Positions 15,382-24,163 of a stretch of 64,000 nucleotides of DNA are shown piece after piece. Where the stretch lies: contig NZ_JELR01000002.1 in assembly GCF_000708675.1 (NCBI RefSeq), forward strand, positions 1,566,228 through 1,630,227, given 5' to 3'. The notes below the pieces were generated by a model. That model was not told where the DNA came from and did no database searches. It saw only the letters and a list, made by a program, of their open reading frames with translations. Each line of letters begins with the position of its first letter. Positions within the stretch are counted from its first letter, which is position 1. A program made the translations under genes and the position numbers. The DNA is from Microbulbifer sp. HZ11. GTDB lineage: Bacteria; Pseudomonadota; Gammaproteobacteria; Pseudomonadales; Cellvibrionaceae.

Positions 15382-15942
15382 ATGGCCCGCCGCAATACCC
15401 GCCGCCAACAATCCACCGGTAAACCCGCCTGGGTATGGTTTGTGCTAGGCAACTTCGTGGGTGGCTTCGCGGTCTTCGTGTTTCTGCTGAACGACCTCAA
15501 GACCGGTCAGTCCCAGGTCGCCAAGCGCGCGGAGAAACCTGCCGCGGAAAAGCCGGCACCCGGCGAATCCAAACCGCGTTTCGATTTCTATAAGCTGCTG
15601 GAAGAGAACGAAGTTAAAGTGCCGCAACCCAAGAACCAGCAGGTGCGGGTGCGTGACGGCGACAGCGACGACGCCCCGGTACGCAGCGAGCCCAGGTCCG
15701 ATCTCGTGTATATCCTGCAGGCTGCCAGCTTTCGCGACAAAGAAGAAGCCGAACGCCTGCGCGCTCAGCTGATGCTGGCCAACCTTGACGTCAAGGTCGA
15801 ATCCGCCACGGACAACAGAGGTACCTGGCATCGGGTTCTCGTCGGCCCCTATACCAATCGTTCCAAAATGGCCGCCGCGCGAGGCGTACTCGCCGAACAC
15901 CGGCTGATGCCACTGGTCCTCAAACGCCCCGCCCAGGGTTAG
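15382..15942 (+). CDS. SPOR-domain membrane protein (FtsN-like)
   Basis: A 186-residue protein with a basic cytoplasmic N-terminus (MARRNTRRQQ), one membrane helix (WVWFVLGNFVGGFAVFVFLLND, residues about 14-33), a charged, Pro-rich periplasmic linker and a C-terminal SPOR domain (residues about 110-183: YILQAASFRDKEEAERLRAQLMLANLDVKVESATDNRGTWHRVLVGPYTNRSKM). SPOR domains bind denuded glycan strands at the division septum. This is the FtsN-like gene that sits before hslV in Pseudomonas. It begins 80 bases after priA. Whether it is the essential FtsN cannot be judged from sequence. Confidence 0.85.
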   Translation: MARRNTRRQQSTGKPAWVWFVLGNFVGGFAVFVFLLNDLKTGQSQVAKRAEKPAAEKPAPGESKPRFDFYKLLEENEVKVPQPKNQQVRVRDGDSDDAPVRSEPRSDLVYILQAASFRDKEEAERLRAQLMLANLDVKVESATDNRGTWHRVLVGPYTNRSKMAAARGVLAEHRLMPLVLKRPAQG

Positions 15943-16019
15943 TGTCCAATAGCGAACGTTGAAATCCGCCCTCATCGACCACACTTAGTGCACTCGAATT
16001 GAAAAACACCGAGGCACAC

Positions 16020-16559
16020 GTGGAACAATATCGCGGCACTACCATTCTCTCCTGTCGCCGAAACGGCAAAGTCGTCATCGGCGGTGACGGGCAAGTCTCC
16101 ATGGGCAACACCATCATGAAAGGCAACGCCCGCAAGGTCCGCCGCCTGTACAACGACAAAGTCATCGCCGGATTCGCCGGCGGTACCGCCGACGCCTTCA
16201 CCCTGTTCGAGCGCTTCGAAGCCAAACTCCAGGCCCACAACGGCCAGCTCACCCGCGCTGCCGTCGAACTCGCCAAAGACTGGCGCACCGACCGCGCCCT
16301 GCGCCGGCTAGAGGCGCTCCTCGCCGTCGCCGACGAAACCGCCAGCCTGATCGTCACCGGCAACGGCGACGTGATCCAGCCGGAAGACGACCTCATCGCC
16401 ATCGGCTCCGGCGGCCCCTTCGCCCAGTCCGCGGCGCGCGCGCTGCTCGACAATACCGAACTGGATGCGAGAACGATTGTGGAGCAGGGATTGAAGATTG
16501 CCGGTGACATCTGTGTGTACACCAACCACAACAACACCGTTGAAGAGTTGAGTTACTGA
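16020..16559 (+). CDS. hslV: ATP-dependent protease subunit HslV
   Basis: A 179-residue proteasome-like peptidase that forms the HslUV chamber. The core [49 protein letters not shown] and [25 protein letters not shown] is near invariant in the family. The catalytic N-terminal Thr is in [11 protein letters not shown]; here it is preceded by VEQYRG rather than by Met alone, so a six- or seven-residue propeptide must be removed. GTG 16020-16022, with GAGG six bases upstream, was chosen over TTG 15999. A structured repeat (copy D) separates it from hslU by 213 bases. Confidence 0.95.
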   Translation: MEQYRGTTILSCRRNGKVVIGGDGQVSMGNTIMKGNARKVRRLYNDKVIAGFAGGTADAFTLFERFEAKLQAHNGQLTRAAVELAKDWRTDRALRRLEALLAVADETASLIVTGNGDVIQPEDDLIAIGSGGPFAQSAARALLDNTELDARTIVEQGLKIAGDICVYTNHNNTVEELSY

Positions 16560-16597
16560 TCGCAAACCAGCAACGAAGTAATTCACCACGAACTGAA

Positions 16598-16708
16598 GGC
16601 GGGGTACCGGGTACTGTTTTTTGAAAGCGTCAGCGACAGGAGGTCGCTGCCGCAGCGCCCAGGGATGGGTTCACAGCGGTTTCAAAAAACAGTACCCGGT
16701 GCCCCGCC
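16598..16708 (-). repeat. Structured intergenic repeat, copy D, inside hslV-hslU
   Basis: Arms 16598-16626 and 16680-16708 pair over 29 bp; the single non-Watson-Crick position is a G-U pair in RNA. The interior carries the core reversed: on the minus strand GTGAACCCATCC then CTGGGCGCT, followed by an inner hairpin CAGCGAC/GTCGCTG with a five-base loop. The arms share no sequence with copy C. Unlike A and B it lies within what is normally a tight two-gene operon, where a long stem should affect transcript processing or the HslV:HslU ratio. Confidence 0.85.
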
Positions 16709-16772
16709 GCCACCGCGCCAGCGATAGAACTTTCGAGGCTGGAACGAAGCGAAAAGAATCCGAGTAAAGACC

Positions 16773-18086
16773 ATGTCCATGACCCCTAGAGAAATCGTCC
16801 ACGAACTCGACCGCCATATTGTCGGCCAGAACGACGCCAAGCGCGCCGTTGCCATCGCCCTGCGCAATCGCTGGCGCCGCATGCAGGTCAACGAAGAGCT
16901 GCGCGCGGAAATCACCCCGAAAAATATCCTGATGATCGGTCCTACCGGCGTCGGTAAAACCGAAATCGCCCGCCGCCTCGCCAAGCTTGCCGGCGCGCCG
17001 TTTATCAAAGTCGAAGCCACCAAATTCACCGAAGTCGGTTACGTCGGCCGCGATGTGGAATCCATCGTCCGCGACCTCGTCGAAATGGCCATCAAGCTCG
17101 AACGCGAGCGCGCCACCGAAGGCGTCAAACAGCGCGCCATGGACGCCGCCGAAGACCGTGTCCTCGACGCCCTGCTGCCGCCGGCACGCAACACCGACCC
17201 CAGTGAGAAAGATTCCAGTACCCGCCAGGTCTTCCGCAAAAAACTGCGCGAAGGCGAGCTGAACGACAAAGAAATCGAAATCGAAGTCTCCGCCGGTCCA
17301 ATGGGTGTGGAAATCATGGCGCCCCCCGGCATGGAGGAAATGACCAATCAGCTGCAGGGCATGTTCTCCAATATGTCCAAGGGCAAAACACAAAAGCGTA
17401 AACTCACCGTCAAGCAGGCGCTCAAACAGCTGACCGACGATGAAGCCGCCAAGCTGATCAACGACGAAGAAATCAAAACCAAAGCGATCCAGTCTGCCGA
17501 GCAGAACGGTATCGTATTTATCGATGAAATAGACAAAGTGGCCAAACGCCAGGAAAGCGGCGGTGCCGACGTATCCCGTGAAGGCGTACAGCGCGATCTG
17601 CTGCCACTGATTGAAGGCTGCACCGTCACCACCAAATACGGCATGCTCAAAACAGACCACATCCTGTTTATCGCCTCAGGGGCCTTCCATTTGTCCAAAC
17701 CCTCCGACCTGATACCAGAGCTGCAGGGTCGTTTACCAATTCGTGTGGAGCTGAGCTCACTCACCTCCAAAGACTTCCAGCGTATCCTGACCGAACCCAG
17801 CGGATCGCTTACCGAGCAGCAGAAAGCACTGTTGGGCACCGAAGGTGTCAATCTGGAATTTGCCGACGACGGCATCCAGCGTATCGCCGAAGTGGCGTTT
17901 GAGGTGAATGAGTCCACCGAGAATATCGGCGCCCGCCGTCTGCACACCGTACTGGAAAGGCTGCTGGAAGAAGTTTCCTTTGCCGGTGGTGATGGCGATA
18001 CCGCGATCACCATTGATGCAGCCTATGTGGACAAGCAATTGGGCGAGCTCAGCAAAGACGAAGACCTCTCGCGCTTTATTCTCTGA
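16773..18086 (+). CDS. hslU: HslU, AAA+ ATPase of the HslUV protease
   Basis: A 437-residue unfoldase that feeds HslV. Features in order: [17 protein letters not shown], Walker [18 protein letters not shown], the pore-loop region [15 protein letters not shown], the intermediate domain (residues about 110-235, charged helices [27 protein letters not shown]), Walker [14 protein letters not shown], the sensor region [22 protein letters not shown], and the C-terminal DLSRFIL tail, which docks into HslV. All conserved residues appear present and length matches E. coli (443). An internal Met two codons after the first ATG is an alternative start. Probably co-transcribed with hslV through repeat D. 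Confidence 0.96.
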   Translation: MSMTPREIVHELDRHIVGQNDAKRAVAIALRNRWRRMQVNEELRAEITPKNILMIGPTGVGKTEIARRLAKLAGAPFIKVEATKFTEVGYVGRDVESIVRDLVEMAIKLERERATEGVKQRAMDAAEDRVLDALLPPARNTDPSEKDSSTRQVFRKKLREGELNDKEIEIEVSAGPMGVEIMAPPGMEEMTNQLQGMFSNMSKGKTQKRKLTVKQALKQLTDDEAAKLINDEEIKTKAIQSAEQNGIVFIDEIDKVAKRQESGGADVSREGVQRDLLPLIEGCTVTTKYGMLKTDHILFIASGAFHLSKPSDLIPELQGRLPIRVELSSLTSKDFQRILTEPSGSLTEQQKALLGTEGVNLEFADDGIQRIAEVAFEVNESTENIGARRLHTVLERLLEEVSFAGGDGDTAITIDAAYVDKQLGELSKDEDLSRFIL

Positions 18087-18100
18087 TGCATTCCACTCAG

Positions 18101-18125
18101 TAGGAGCCTGCAGGGCAGGCTCCTA
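18101..18125. repeat. Compact GC hairpin (REP-like) after hslU
   Basis: TAGGAGCCTGC and GCAGGCTCCTA form a perfect 11-bp stem with a three-base loop, starting 15 bases after the hslU stop. There is no T-run, so it is not a textbook terminator. The GTAGGAGC start resembles short REP-type palindromes widespread in pseudomonads. It may protect the 3' end of the hslVU message. Confidence 0.6.
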
Positions 18126-18152
18126 TCAAACGCGATTCCCCGGAATACCCCA

Positions 18153-18530
18153 ATGCCCCCACCCCAGAAAATTCGGCTACAGAAAGCCGACAAAAAACTC
18201 ACCCTCCATTACCCGGACGCAGAATACGATCTTCCTGCCGAGTACCTCCGCGTTTACTCTCCCAGTGCTGAAGTGCGCGGTCACGGTGCCGACGAAGGCA
18301 AACTGGTGACCGGAAAACTGCATGTGGGCATTGAGCGAGTAGCTGCCGCCGGTCGTTATGCCCTGCAGATCTTTTTCGATGACGGTCACGATAGCGGTAT
18401 CTACACCTGGGACTATCTGCAGGAGCTGTGTGAAACCCGGCAGGAAAAGTGGCAGGCTTATCTTGAGCGCCTGGCAAACGCCGGTCAGGGCCGTGACCCT
18501 GACGAAAGCCCAGTCAAACTGATTGGCTGA
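18153..18530 (+). CDS. DUF971 (GBBH-like N-terminal domain) protein
   Basis: A 125-residue cytosolic protein made essentially of one DUF971 domain, related to the N-terminal domain of gamma-butyrobetaine hydroxylase: IRLQKADKKLTLHY, YDLPAEYLRVYSPSAEVRGHG, VGIERVAAAGRYALQIFFDDGHDSGIYTWDYLQELC. Members sit after hslU in Pseudomonas, and the same order here supports orthology. The GBBH domain in eukaryotic enzymes binds zinc, but the Cys/His set is not obvious here. No catalytic function is established. It lies 66 bases after hslU, across the hairpin at 18101. Confidence 0.85.
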   Translation: MPPPQKIRLQKADKKLTLHYPDAEYDLPAEYLRVYSPSAEVRGHGADEGKLVTGKLHVGIERVAAAGRYALQIFFDDGHDSGIYTWDYLQELCETRQEKWQAYLERLANAGQGRDPDESPVKLIG

Positions 18531-18633
18531 ATCCGAAGCAAATCTGACGCATATTTCCGGTATCCTCCCACCCCAATCACCCGGCCACGCCGGAGAGGTA
18601 TCACTCATTAAATTGCTACTGGGGGGATCACTC

Positions 18634-20238
18634 GTGCAATTGAACCGCTTCACACTGGCTTTCGCACTGGCCTTTGGCGTCACACTGGCCGCTTGCCACA
18701 GCGGCAAATCTGAAACAGTCGCCGCGGAAAGCTCTTCAGCCAAACCCGCCTCACCCAGGCTACCTGATAACCAGCGCAACAGTAGCTGGTTCGACGGTGC
18801 TCGCGACGCGATCGCCAAAGCGAGCGCAGTTACTATCAACAACCAGCCCGGTGCGGCAAAAAATGTCATTCTGTTCGTGGGTGATGGGATGGGTATTTCC
18901 ACGGTGACCGCCGCACGGATTCTGGCGGGGCAGCTGCAAGGGAAGCCTGGTGAGGAGTACCAGCTCAGCTTTGAGAAAATGCCCTTTGCGGGCCTGATCA
19001 AGACTTACAATACCAATCAGCAGACCCCGGACTCCGCTGGTACTGCTACCGCCATGCTCTCGGGGGTGAAAACCAAAGCGGGTGTCCTCAATGTCGATGA
19101 AACGGTAGCGCGCGGCGACTGTGCGGGCAGTCTCGAGCGACCGCTGACCACCGCGGTGGAGCTTGCGGAAGAACTGGGTAAGCGCACCGGTATCGTGAGC
19201 ACCGCGCGCATCACTCACGCCACCCCGGCCGCCGCCTATGCCAAAGTACCAGAGCGTGGCTGGGAGCATGCTGCACCCGCAGAATGCAAGGATATCGCTA
19301 CCCAGATGGTGGAGTTCGCCGCGGGTGACGGTGTGGACGTCATCATGGGTGGTGGCCGTCGCAGTTTTCTGCCAAAGGACGTCACCGATATCGAGGGGAA
19401 AAACGGCAAACGCGAAGACGGCATCAACCTGATTGACGCCTGGCGGGAGCGCTACGGCGGCGAGTCAGGCAGCGCGGTGTATATCGAGGACCAGGCGGGC
19501 TTTGATGCGATTGATGTTACCGGCACCGACAAACTATTGGGCTTATTTGCCAGTTCCCATATGCGCTATGAGGCGGATCGTAAAAACGATAAAGCCGGCG
19601 AGCCTTCTCTGTCGGCGATGACCGGCAAAGCCATAGAACTACTGAACAAATCAGATAAAGGCTACTTCCTGCTGGTCGAGTCCGGCCGCATCGACCATGG
19701 GCATCACGCCGGCAGCGCGTTTAATGCGTTGACCGATGCTGTCGAAATGGCCAAAGCGGTACAGGTCGCCATGGACAGTACCAGCGCCGAAGATACCCTG
19801 ATTATCGTGACCGCGGATCACAGCCACGTGATGACCATCGCCGGCTACCCCACCCGCGGCAATCCGATACTCGGCAAGGTGGTCACCAACAATAGTGAGG
19901 GTGCTCCGGAACCGGTGGTGGCGCTCGCCGCTGACGGCAAGCCCTATACCACTATTACCTACGCCAACGGTCTCGGCCATGCACACTACGGAGACAGCGC
20001 CGACGCAGATGATCGCTACGAAGACCCCGTCAGCGCCGGACGCCACGACATTTCTGCCAGCGATACCGAATCTTCCGGTTACCACCAGGAAGCACTGGTG
20101 CCCCTGGGAAGTGAAACCCACGCAGGAGAAGATGTAGGAGTATGGGCCCGCGGCCCCGGGGCGCATCTGTTATCTGGTACCAATGAGCAGAGCCTGATTT
20201 TTCATGTGATGACGCATGCGGGTGGGTTGCTGGAATAG
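18634..20238 (+). CDS. Alkaline phosphatase, PhoA family, lipoprotein
   Basis: A 534-residue protein with a lipoprotein signal (VTLAAC, acyl-Cys at residue 21). It has the alkaline phosphatase fold motifs: NVILFVGDGMGISTVTAAR for metal binding, DSAGTATAM with nucleophile Ser134, RITHATPAAAYAKVPERGWE, LLVESGRIDHGHHAG and IIVTADHSHVM for zinc ligands. A late ETHAGEDVGVWARGP supplies the third zinc His. The activity is release of phosphate from monoesters in the envelope. GTG 18634 with GGGGGGAT upstream was chosen; a longer reading from 18523 would overlap the preceding gene and lacks a signal peptide at its start. No Pho-box is evident upstream. Confidence 0.92.
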   Translation: MQLNRFTLAFALAFGVTLAACHSGKSETVAAESSSAKPASPRLPDNQRNSSWFDGARDAIAKASAVTINNQPGAAKNVILFVGDGMGISTVTAARILAGQLQGKPGEEYQLSFEKMPFAGLIKTYNTNQQTPDSAGTATAMLSGVKTKAGVLNVDETVARGDCAGSLERPLTTAVELAEELGKRTGIVSTARITHATPAAAYAKVPERGWEHAAPAECKDIATQMVEFAAGDGVDVIMGGGRRSFLPKDVTDIEGKNGKREDGINLIDAWRERYGGESGSAVYIEDQAGFDAIDVTGTDKLLGLFASSHMRYEADRKNDKAGEPSLSAMTGKAIELLNKSDKGYFLLVESGRIDHGHHAGSAFNALTDAVEMAKAVQVAMDSTSAEDTLIIVTADHSHVMTIAGYPTRGNPILGKVVTNNSEGAPEPVVALAADGKPYTTITYANGLGHAHYGDSADADDRYEDPVSAGRHDISASDTESSGYHQEALVPLGSETHAGEDVGVWARGPGAHLLSGTNEQSLIFHVMTHAGGLLE

Positions 20239-20800
20239 TTGGCAGCGTTTGAAAGGTAGGAGTTGACTTCGAGTCGATGTGGTCCAGCACATTTTCCCGT
20301 GCCCCTCATATTAGCTTGATCTTCTGCCTTATTCTTTTACGTGTCTATTGGAGTATCCCGGTCGGGCAGCGAAGCCAGTTTCGGCGTGTTTCAAAAACGG
20401 TTGCAGCCGATGCCGTGATGTTTTGCTGAAACGATGGGTCATGGGTTTGAGTGGTTTTTTGTGCCTACTTTTTCGCTATTTAAGTTTTTTATCTTGATAT
20501 TTTGCAAAACTATGGTTTTTTAGTTTGCCATTGGGGTTGGTTAATAATTGCTCGACAGGCCAAATCTCCAGATAAGGATGTCCGTCCCAACTATTATACT
20601 TTTGATGTTATATGTTCTCTTTTTGGTGGGCTTTTTAAGTATGAATAGCTCGACTTCAAAATGAGTAGAGCACTTTCGTTATTTATTATTCGGTCGTCAA
20701 AAAATATATATGAGGGGTTAGGGAGGTTAGTCGTCAAACTTTTGTAGCGAAATCTTTCGCTACAAAATACTGACAAGAGCCTAATTGGGGGGCTAACCAA
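20239..20800. other. AT-rich intergenic/promoter region before TonB receptor
   Basis: 562 bases with markedly lower GC than the surroundings and no credible gene. It contains TTTTGCAAAA (20500-20509), a direct repeat GTCGTCAAA (20693-20701 and 20730-20738), and a 13-bp inverted repeat at 20740-20767 near the receptor start. The long AT-rich leader suggests a regulated promoter with upstream binding sites. A 68-codon minus-strand frame at 20594-20800 has no supporting features and covers the regulatory repeats, so it is not called. Confidence 0.6.
20740..20767. promoter_or_regulatory. 13-bp inverted repeat upstream of TonB receptor
   Basis: TTTTGTAGCGAAA and its exact complement are separated by two bases, ending 33 bases before the receptor start codon. 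As DNA it is a long symmetric operator; as RNA it would be a 5' UTR hairpin next to the GGGGGG ribosome site. It is palindromic enough to act either way. Confidence 0.55.
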
Positions 20801-23800
20801 TTGAATAAATTAAAAAAAATGTTCGAGAGCGCAGGGACTCCGCTCAAGGTAAGCGTGTCCACTGCTGTGCTGGCAGCAGTACTTTCTCCTATTACTTTCG
20901 CACAAGAAGATGACGCCTCTGTTACTGAAACTAACGTAGTCGCCGAACAGCAGCCTGCTGTTCCCGTTCCTCAGGGAGTGGAAGACGATTCGGGGGTAGA
21001 AGAGGTCGTCGTTACCGGCTCTCGTCTGAAACGAGACACATTTTCAAGCATTGCACCTCTACAGATAATTAACGCCGAGGGGGCACGAGAGGCTGGTGCC
21101 ATCGATACCTCCACCATTCTGCAGAGCAGTGGTGCGGCTTCTGGCCAGCAGATTGATCTGACCTTTTCTGGTTACGTTTTGGATAATGGCCCTGGTGCTT
21201 CAACCGTAGACCTGCGTGGTCTGGGTGCTGGTCGTACCCTGGTACTGTTGAACGGGCGTCGCCTTTCACCAGCAGGTGTTGAAGGTGCGCCAGTCGCTGC
21301 AGACCTGAACCTTATCCCCTCCTCGCTGGTACAGCAGTATGACCTGCTGCTGGACGGAGCATCCTCCATTTACGGCTCCGACGCCGTAGCCGGTGTAACC
21401 AACATCATCCTGAAGAAAGACTTTGACGGTTTCGATTTCGAAGTCTTTGGTACTGGCCCTACACAGGGCAATGGTGAAGAAACCACTATGAGCCTGAGTT
21501 GGGGTCAGAATTTTGACCGCGGCTTTATTGGTGTGGGTGCGGAATACTATCAGGCACAGGCAGTGACTCTGGCCGATCGCGAGTGGACTGACAGCTGTGC
21601 GCGCAACCGCGAAATCGGCACCGACGGCAAGATCTACACCCAGGATGCCTACTACAGCAATGTGCTGGGTATGGATACCTCTGATGGTTGTGCCATCGGC
21701 TCACTGGCTGGCCGAGTATCCACCCCAGTATCCGGTAGCATCTACTACACACCGGGGAATGGTCACGGCGGTTGGAGTGACTTTTCTGAGTCCAACCTTT
21801 TTGGCTTCGGAGTTGATGCGGATGGTGACGGTGTAACCGATGTGAACTTCCGCAATCACGATATCAATGGCCGTGATCTGTTTGCACATTTGTACCCAGA
21901 GCAAGAACGCACGAGCATCATGACCTTTGGTGAGTACACTTTTGAAGGCGACATGAACCTAACTCCGTTCTTTGAAGCCAGTTACGCCAAACGTGAAAAC
22001 TATATCGATAGTGGCGCATTCCAGCTGTTCCCGTCTGTGCCAGGTTCCAACCCATTCAACATTTGTAACCCAGATGGAGTTCGTGGCGTCGATTGTGGCT
22101 TGGCCTACGATGCCCTGCTGGATGACCCAGAGTTTCAAGAGCAGTTTTATAATACCTATGGGGCTCTGCCAGCAGACTACGATCTTTACTACGGAGCTAT
22201 TGGCCCCCAAAGTACCCAGCCGATTGTTTCGGTGCGAGGTGATCGTACTACCGCAGATGTAGAAGTAGCGCAGATGCGCTTCGTCACCGGTATGCGCGGC
22301 GACCTGCCGATGCTGAATATCGGTTCTATGTCTGACTGGAGCTTTGAACTGTCCGGATCCATTACCAAATCTGAAGGTAAATCCAGCCGCTACGGGATTC
22401 GCGGTGACCGCCTGACCCAGTCTCTGGCGACCACTGTTGAGGATCCGAATAATCCGGGTACCTACACCTGTGAACCGCTTCCGGGCGAGTCTACCTGTGT
22501 GCCGATCGATATGTTCGCGGCTTCTCTGTATGAAGGCGTCATTGGTGACTTCGCCACCCAAGCGGAACGCGATTACCTGTTCGACAGCCGCGACTTTGAC
22601 ACCTCTTACTACCAGACGATCTTCTCCGCATATACCACCGGTACCGTGGCAACCTTGCCTGCAGGTGACGTAATTGTTGGTTTCGGTGCTGAGCTGCGCA
22701 ATGACCGTATCAAGTCTCTGCCGGACGATATCGCCCGCGATGGCCTGTTCTTCGGTTACTTCTCTGATGGTGGCGCGACCGGTAGTAAGGACACCAAAGA
22801 GGCATTTGCTGAGATTGAAATCCCACTGCTCGCAGGTAAATTCATGGCAGAAGAGTTGACCACTAACGTGTCTGCTCGGTATACCAAGGATGAGTTCTAC
22901 GGTGGCGCTTGGACCAATGCCGCGAAGATTGCCTATCGTCCGGTAGAGTCACTGCTGCTGCGATCAACTTACGGTACCTCCTACCGTGCGCCCAACTTGC
23001 GTGAAAACTTCCTGATGAATCAGACCGGTTTCAATAATATTTTTGACCCGTGCATGATTCCGGATGCAGCCCTGGATCCGATCAGTGGTGGATATAACGC
23101 GGACTTGGATACCCGTAGCCCCGAAGTTCTGTCCAACTGTCTCGCCAATGGTGTAGATCCCACCACTCTCGAGAACGATGGTTTTAACACCTACAGTGTT
23201 GAAGTGGCTCGCGGCGGTAACCTGGACTTGGAGGAAGAGACCTCTGAATCTTTCACTTTTGGTTTCTCTTTCGAGCAGCCGTTCTTTGAGAGTTTTGGTC
23301 TGACTCTGGGTATGACCTACTACGAAATCGATATCGAGAATTCGATCATCGAGCCGTCCGCCCAATTTCTTGTAAATGACTGTTTCAATAACCCGAATGG
23401 CAACAGCGCATTTTGTTCCATGTTCTCTCGTGATGATGAAGGCTTCCTGGATGTTATCGATGCGGCCTTTGTTAACCGCGATAACGAAGTGGCTCGTGGT
23501 TTCGACTACAACATTCGTTACGAGCAGCCGGTTACCGTATTCGGTGCGCCGGTAGACCTGTCTGCAAACCTGACCTTCAACCGCGTGATGGAACGCACCC
23601 TGACCTATGTAGCCGACGACGGTACCCCAGATGTCGAGCGGTATCAGGGCACCTTCGGCTTCCCCGAGTGGAACGGTCGTGGTGAATTCCGCGCGGAATA
23701 CGATAACTACCGCTTTACCTGGACTACCCAGTACCTGGGTGCTGTGGAGCAGGCGGACGAGTACATCGACGAGTTCAGTGATATCTATGACACCAATGGG

Positions 23801-24073
23801 ACGGGCGAATTCTCCGATACCTGTGTCGGTGCTGCGAACGGTGGCGTTGATTGTCGCGACGTTGGTTTTGCTGACGACTATATGATCCACCACGCGTCCC
23901 TGTACTATTACGCAGATACTTGGACTGCTGGTCTTGGTGTGCGGAACGTCTTCAACGAAGCGCCTCCGCAGGTAGATGGCAACGAAGTAACCGCTATCAA
24001 CAACACCCCGATCGGTTACGGCTACGATCTGCAAGGCCGCACGGTCTTCATGAACCTTCAGAAGAACTTCTGA
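20801..24073 (+). CDS. TonB-dependent outer-membrane receptor
   Basis: A 1090-residue receptor with a signal peptide (VSVSTAVLAAVLSPITFAQ) and an acidic linker. A TonB box-like EEVVVTGSRLKRD comes first. The plug domain has PLQIINAEGAREAGAIDTSTILQSS, ASTVDLRGLGAGRTLVLLNGRRL and DLLLDGASSIYGSDAVAGVTNIILKKDFDG. The 22-strand barrel ends in the outer-membrane signature VFMNLQKNF. It is of the long type (about 1000 residues) common for peptide or glycan uptake in marine bacteria. The start is a TTG at 20801 with a GGGGGG ribosome site eight bases upstream; ATG 20819 is possible but would clip the basic n-region. A secreted S9 peptidase follows, suggesting oligopeptide substrates (inference). Confidence 0.92.
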   Translation: MNKLKKMFESAGTPLKVSVSTAVLAAVLSPITFAQEDDASVTETNVVAEQQPAVPVPQGVEDDSGVEEVVVTGSRLKRDTFSSIAPLQIINAEGAREAGAIDTSTILQSSGAASGQQIDLTFSGYVLDNGPGASTVDLRGLGAGRTLVLLNGRRLSPAGVEGAPVAADLNLIPSSLVQQYDLLLDGASSIYGSDAVAGVTNIILKKDFDGFDFEVFGTGPTQGNGEETTMSLSWGQNFDRGFIGVGAEYYQAQAVTLADREWTDSCARNREIGTDGKIYTQDAYYSNVLGMDTSDGCAIGSLAGRVSTPVSGSIYYTPGNGHGGWSDFSESNLFGFGVDADGDGVTDVNFRNHDINGRDLFAHLYPEQERTSIMTFGEYTFEGDMNLTPFFEASYAKRENYIDSGAFQLFPSVPGSNPFNICNPDGVRGVDCGLAYDALLDDPEFQEQFYNTYGALPADYDLYYGAIGPQSTQPIVSVRGDRTTADVEVAQMRFVTGMRGDLPMLNIGSMSDWSFELSGSITKSEGKSSRYGIRGDRLTQSLATTVEDPNNPGTYTCEPLPGESTCVPIDMFAASLYEGVIGDFATQAERDYLFDSRDFDTSYYQTIFSAYTTGTVATLPAGDVIVGFGAELRNDRIKSLPDDIARDGLFFGYFSDGGATGSKDTKEAFAEIEIPLLAGKFMAEELTTNVSARYTKDEFYGGAWTNAAKIAYRPVESLLLRSTYGTSYRAPNLRENFLMNQTGFNNIFDPCMIPDAALDPISGGYNADLDTRSPEVLSNCLANGVDPTTLENDGFNTYSVEVARGGNLDLEEETSESFTFGFSFEQPFFESFGLTLGMTYYEIDIENSIIEPSAQFLVNDCFNNPNGNSAFCSMFSRDDEGFLDVIDAAFVNRDNEVARGFDYNIRYEQPVTVFGAPVDLSANLTFNRVMERTLTYVADDGTPDVERYQGTFGFPEWNGRGEFRAEYDNYRFTWTTQYLGAVEQADEYIDEFSDIYDTNGTGEFSDTCVGAANGGVDCRDVGFADDYMIHHASLYYYADTWTAGLGVRNVFNEAPPQVDGNEVTAINNTPIGYGYDLQGRTVFMNLQKNF

Positions 24074-24088
24074 TCGCTCACAGGTCGG

Positions 24089-24120
24089 AAAAAGCCCGCA
24101 GTTACTGCGGGCTTTTTTTT
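24089..24120 (+). terminator. Intrinsic terminator after TonB receptor
   Basis: A 13-bp perfect stem (AAAAAGCCCGCAG and its complement) with a TTA loop is followed by a total of eight T. It begins 16 bases after the receptor stop codon. The S9 peptidase gene beyond it therefore likely depends on partial read-through or its own promoter in the 44 bases left. Confidence 0.92.
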
Positions 24121-24163
24121 CCAGGGAAATTAGGTAATAGCAGAAAAAATAGCGGAATCTGAA

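Noticed and set aside
16671-17660. 329-codon minus-strand frame across hslU
   Set aside because: Shadow of hslU caused by codon bias; includes half of repeat copy D.
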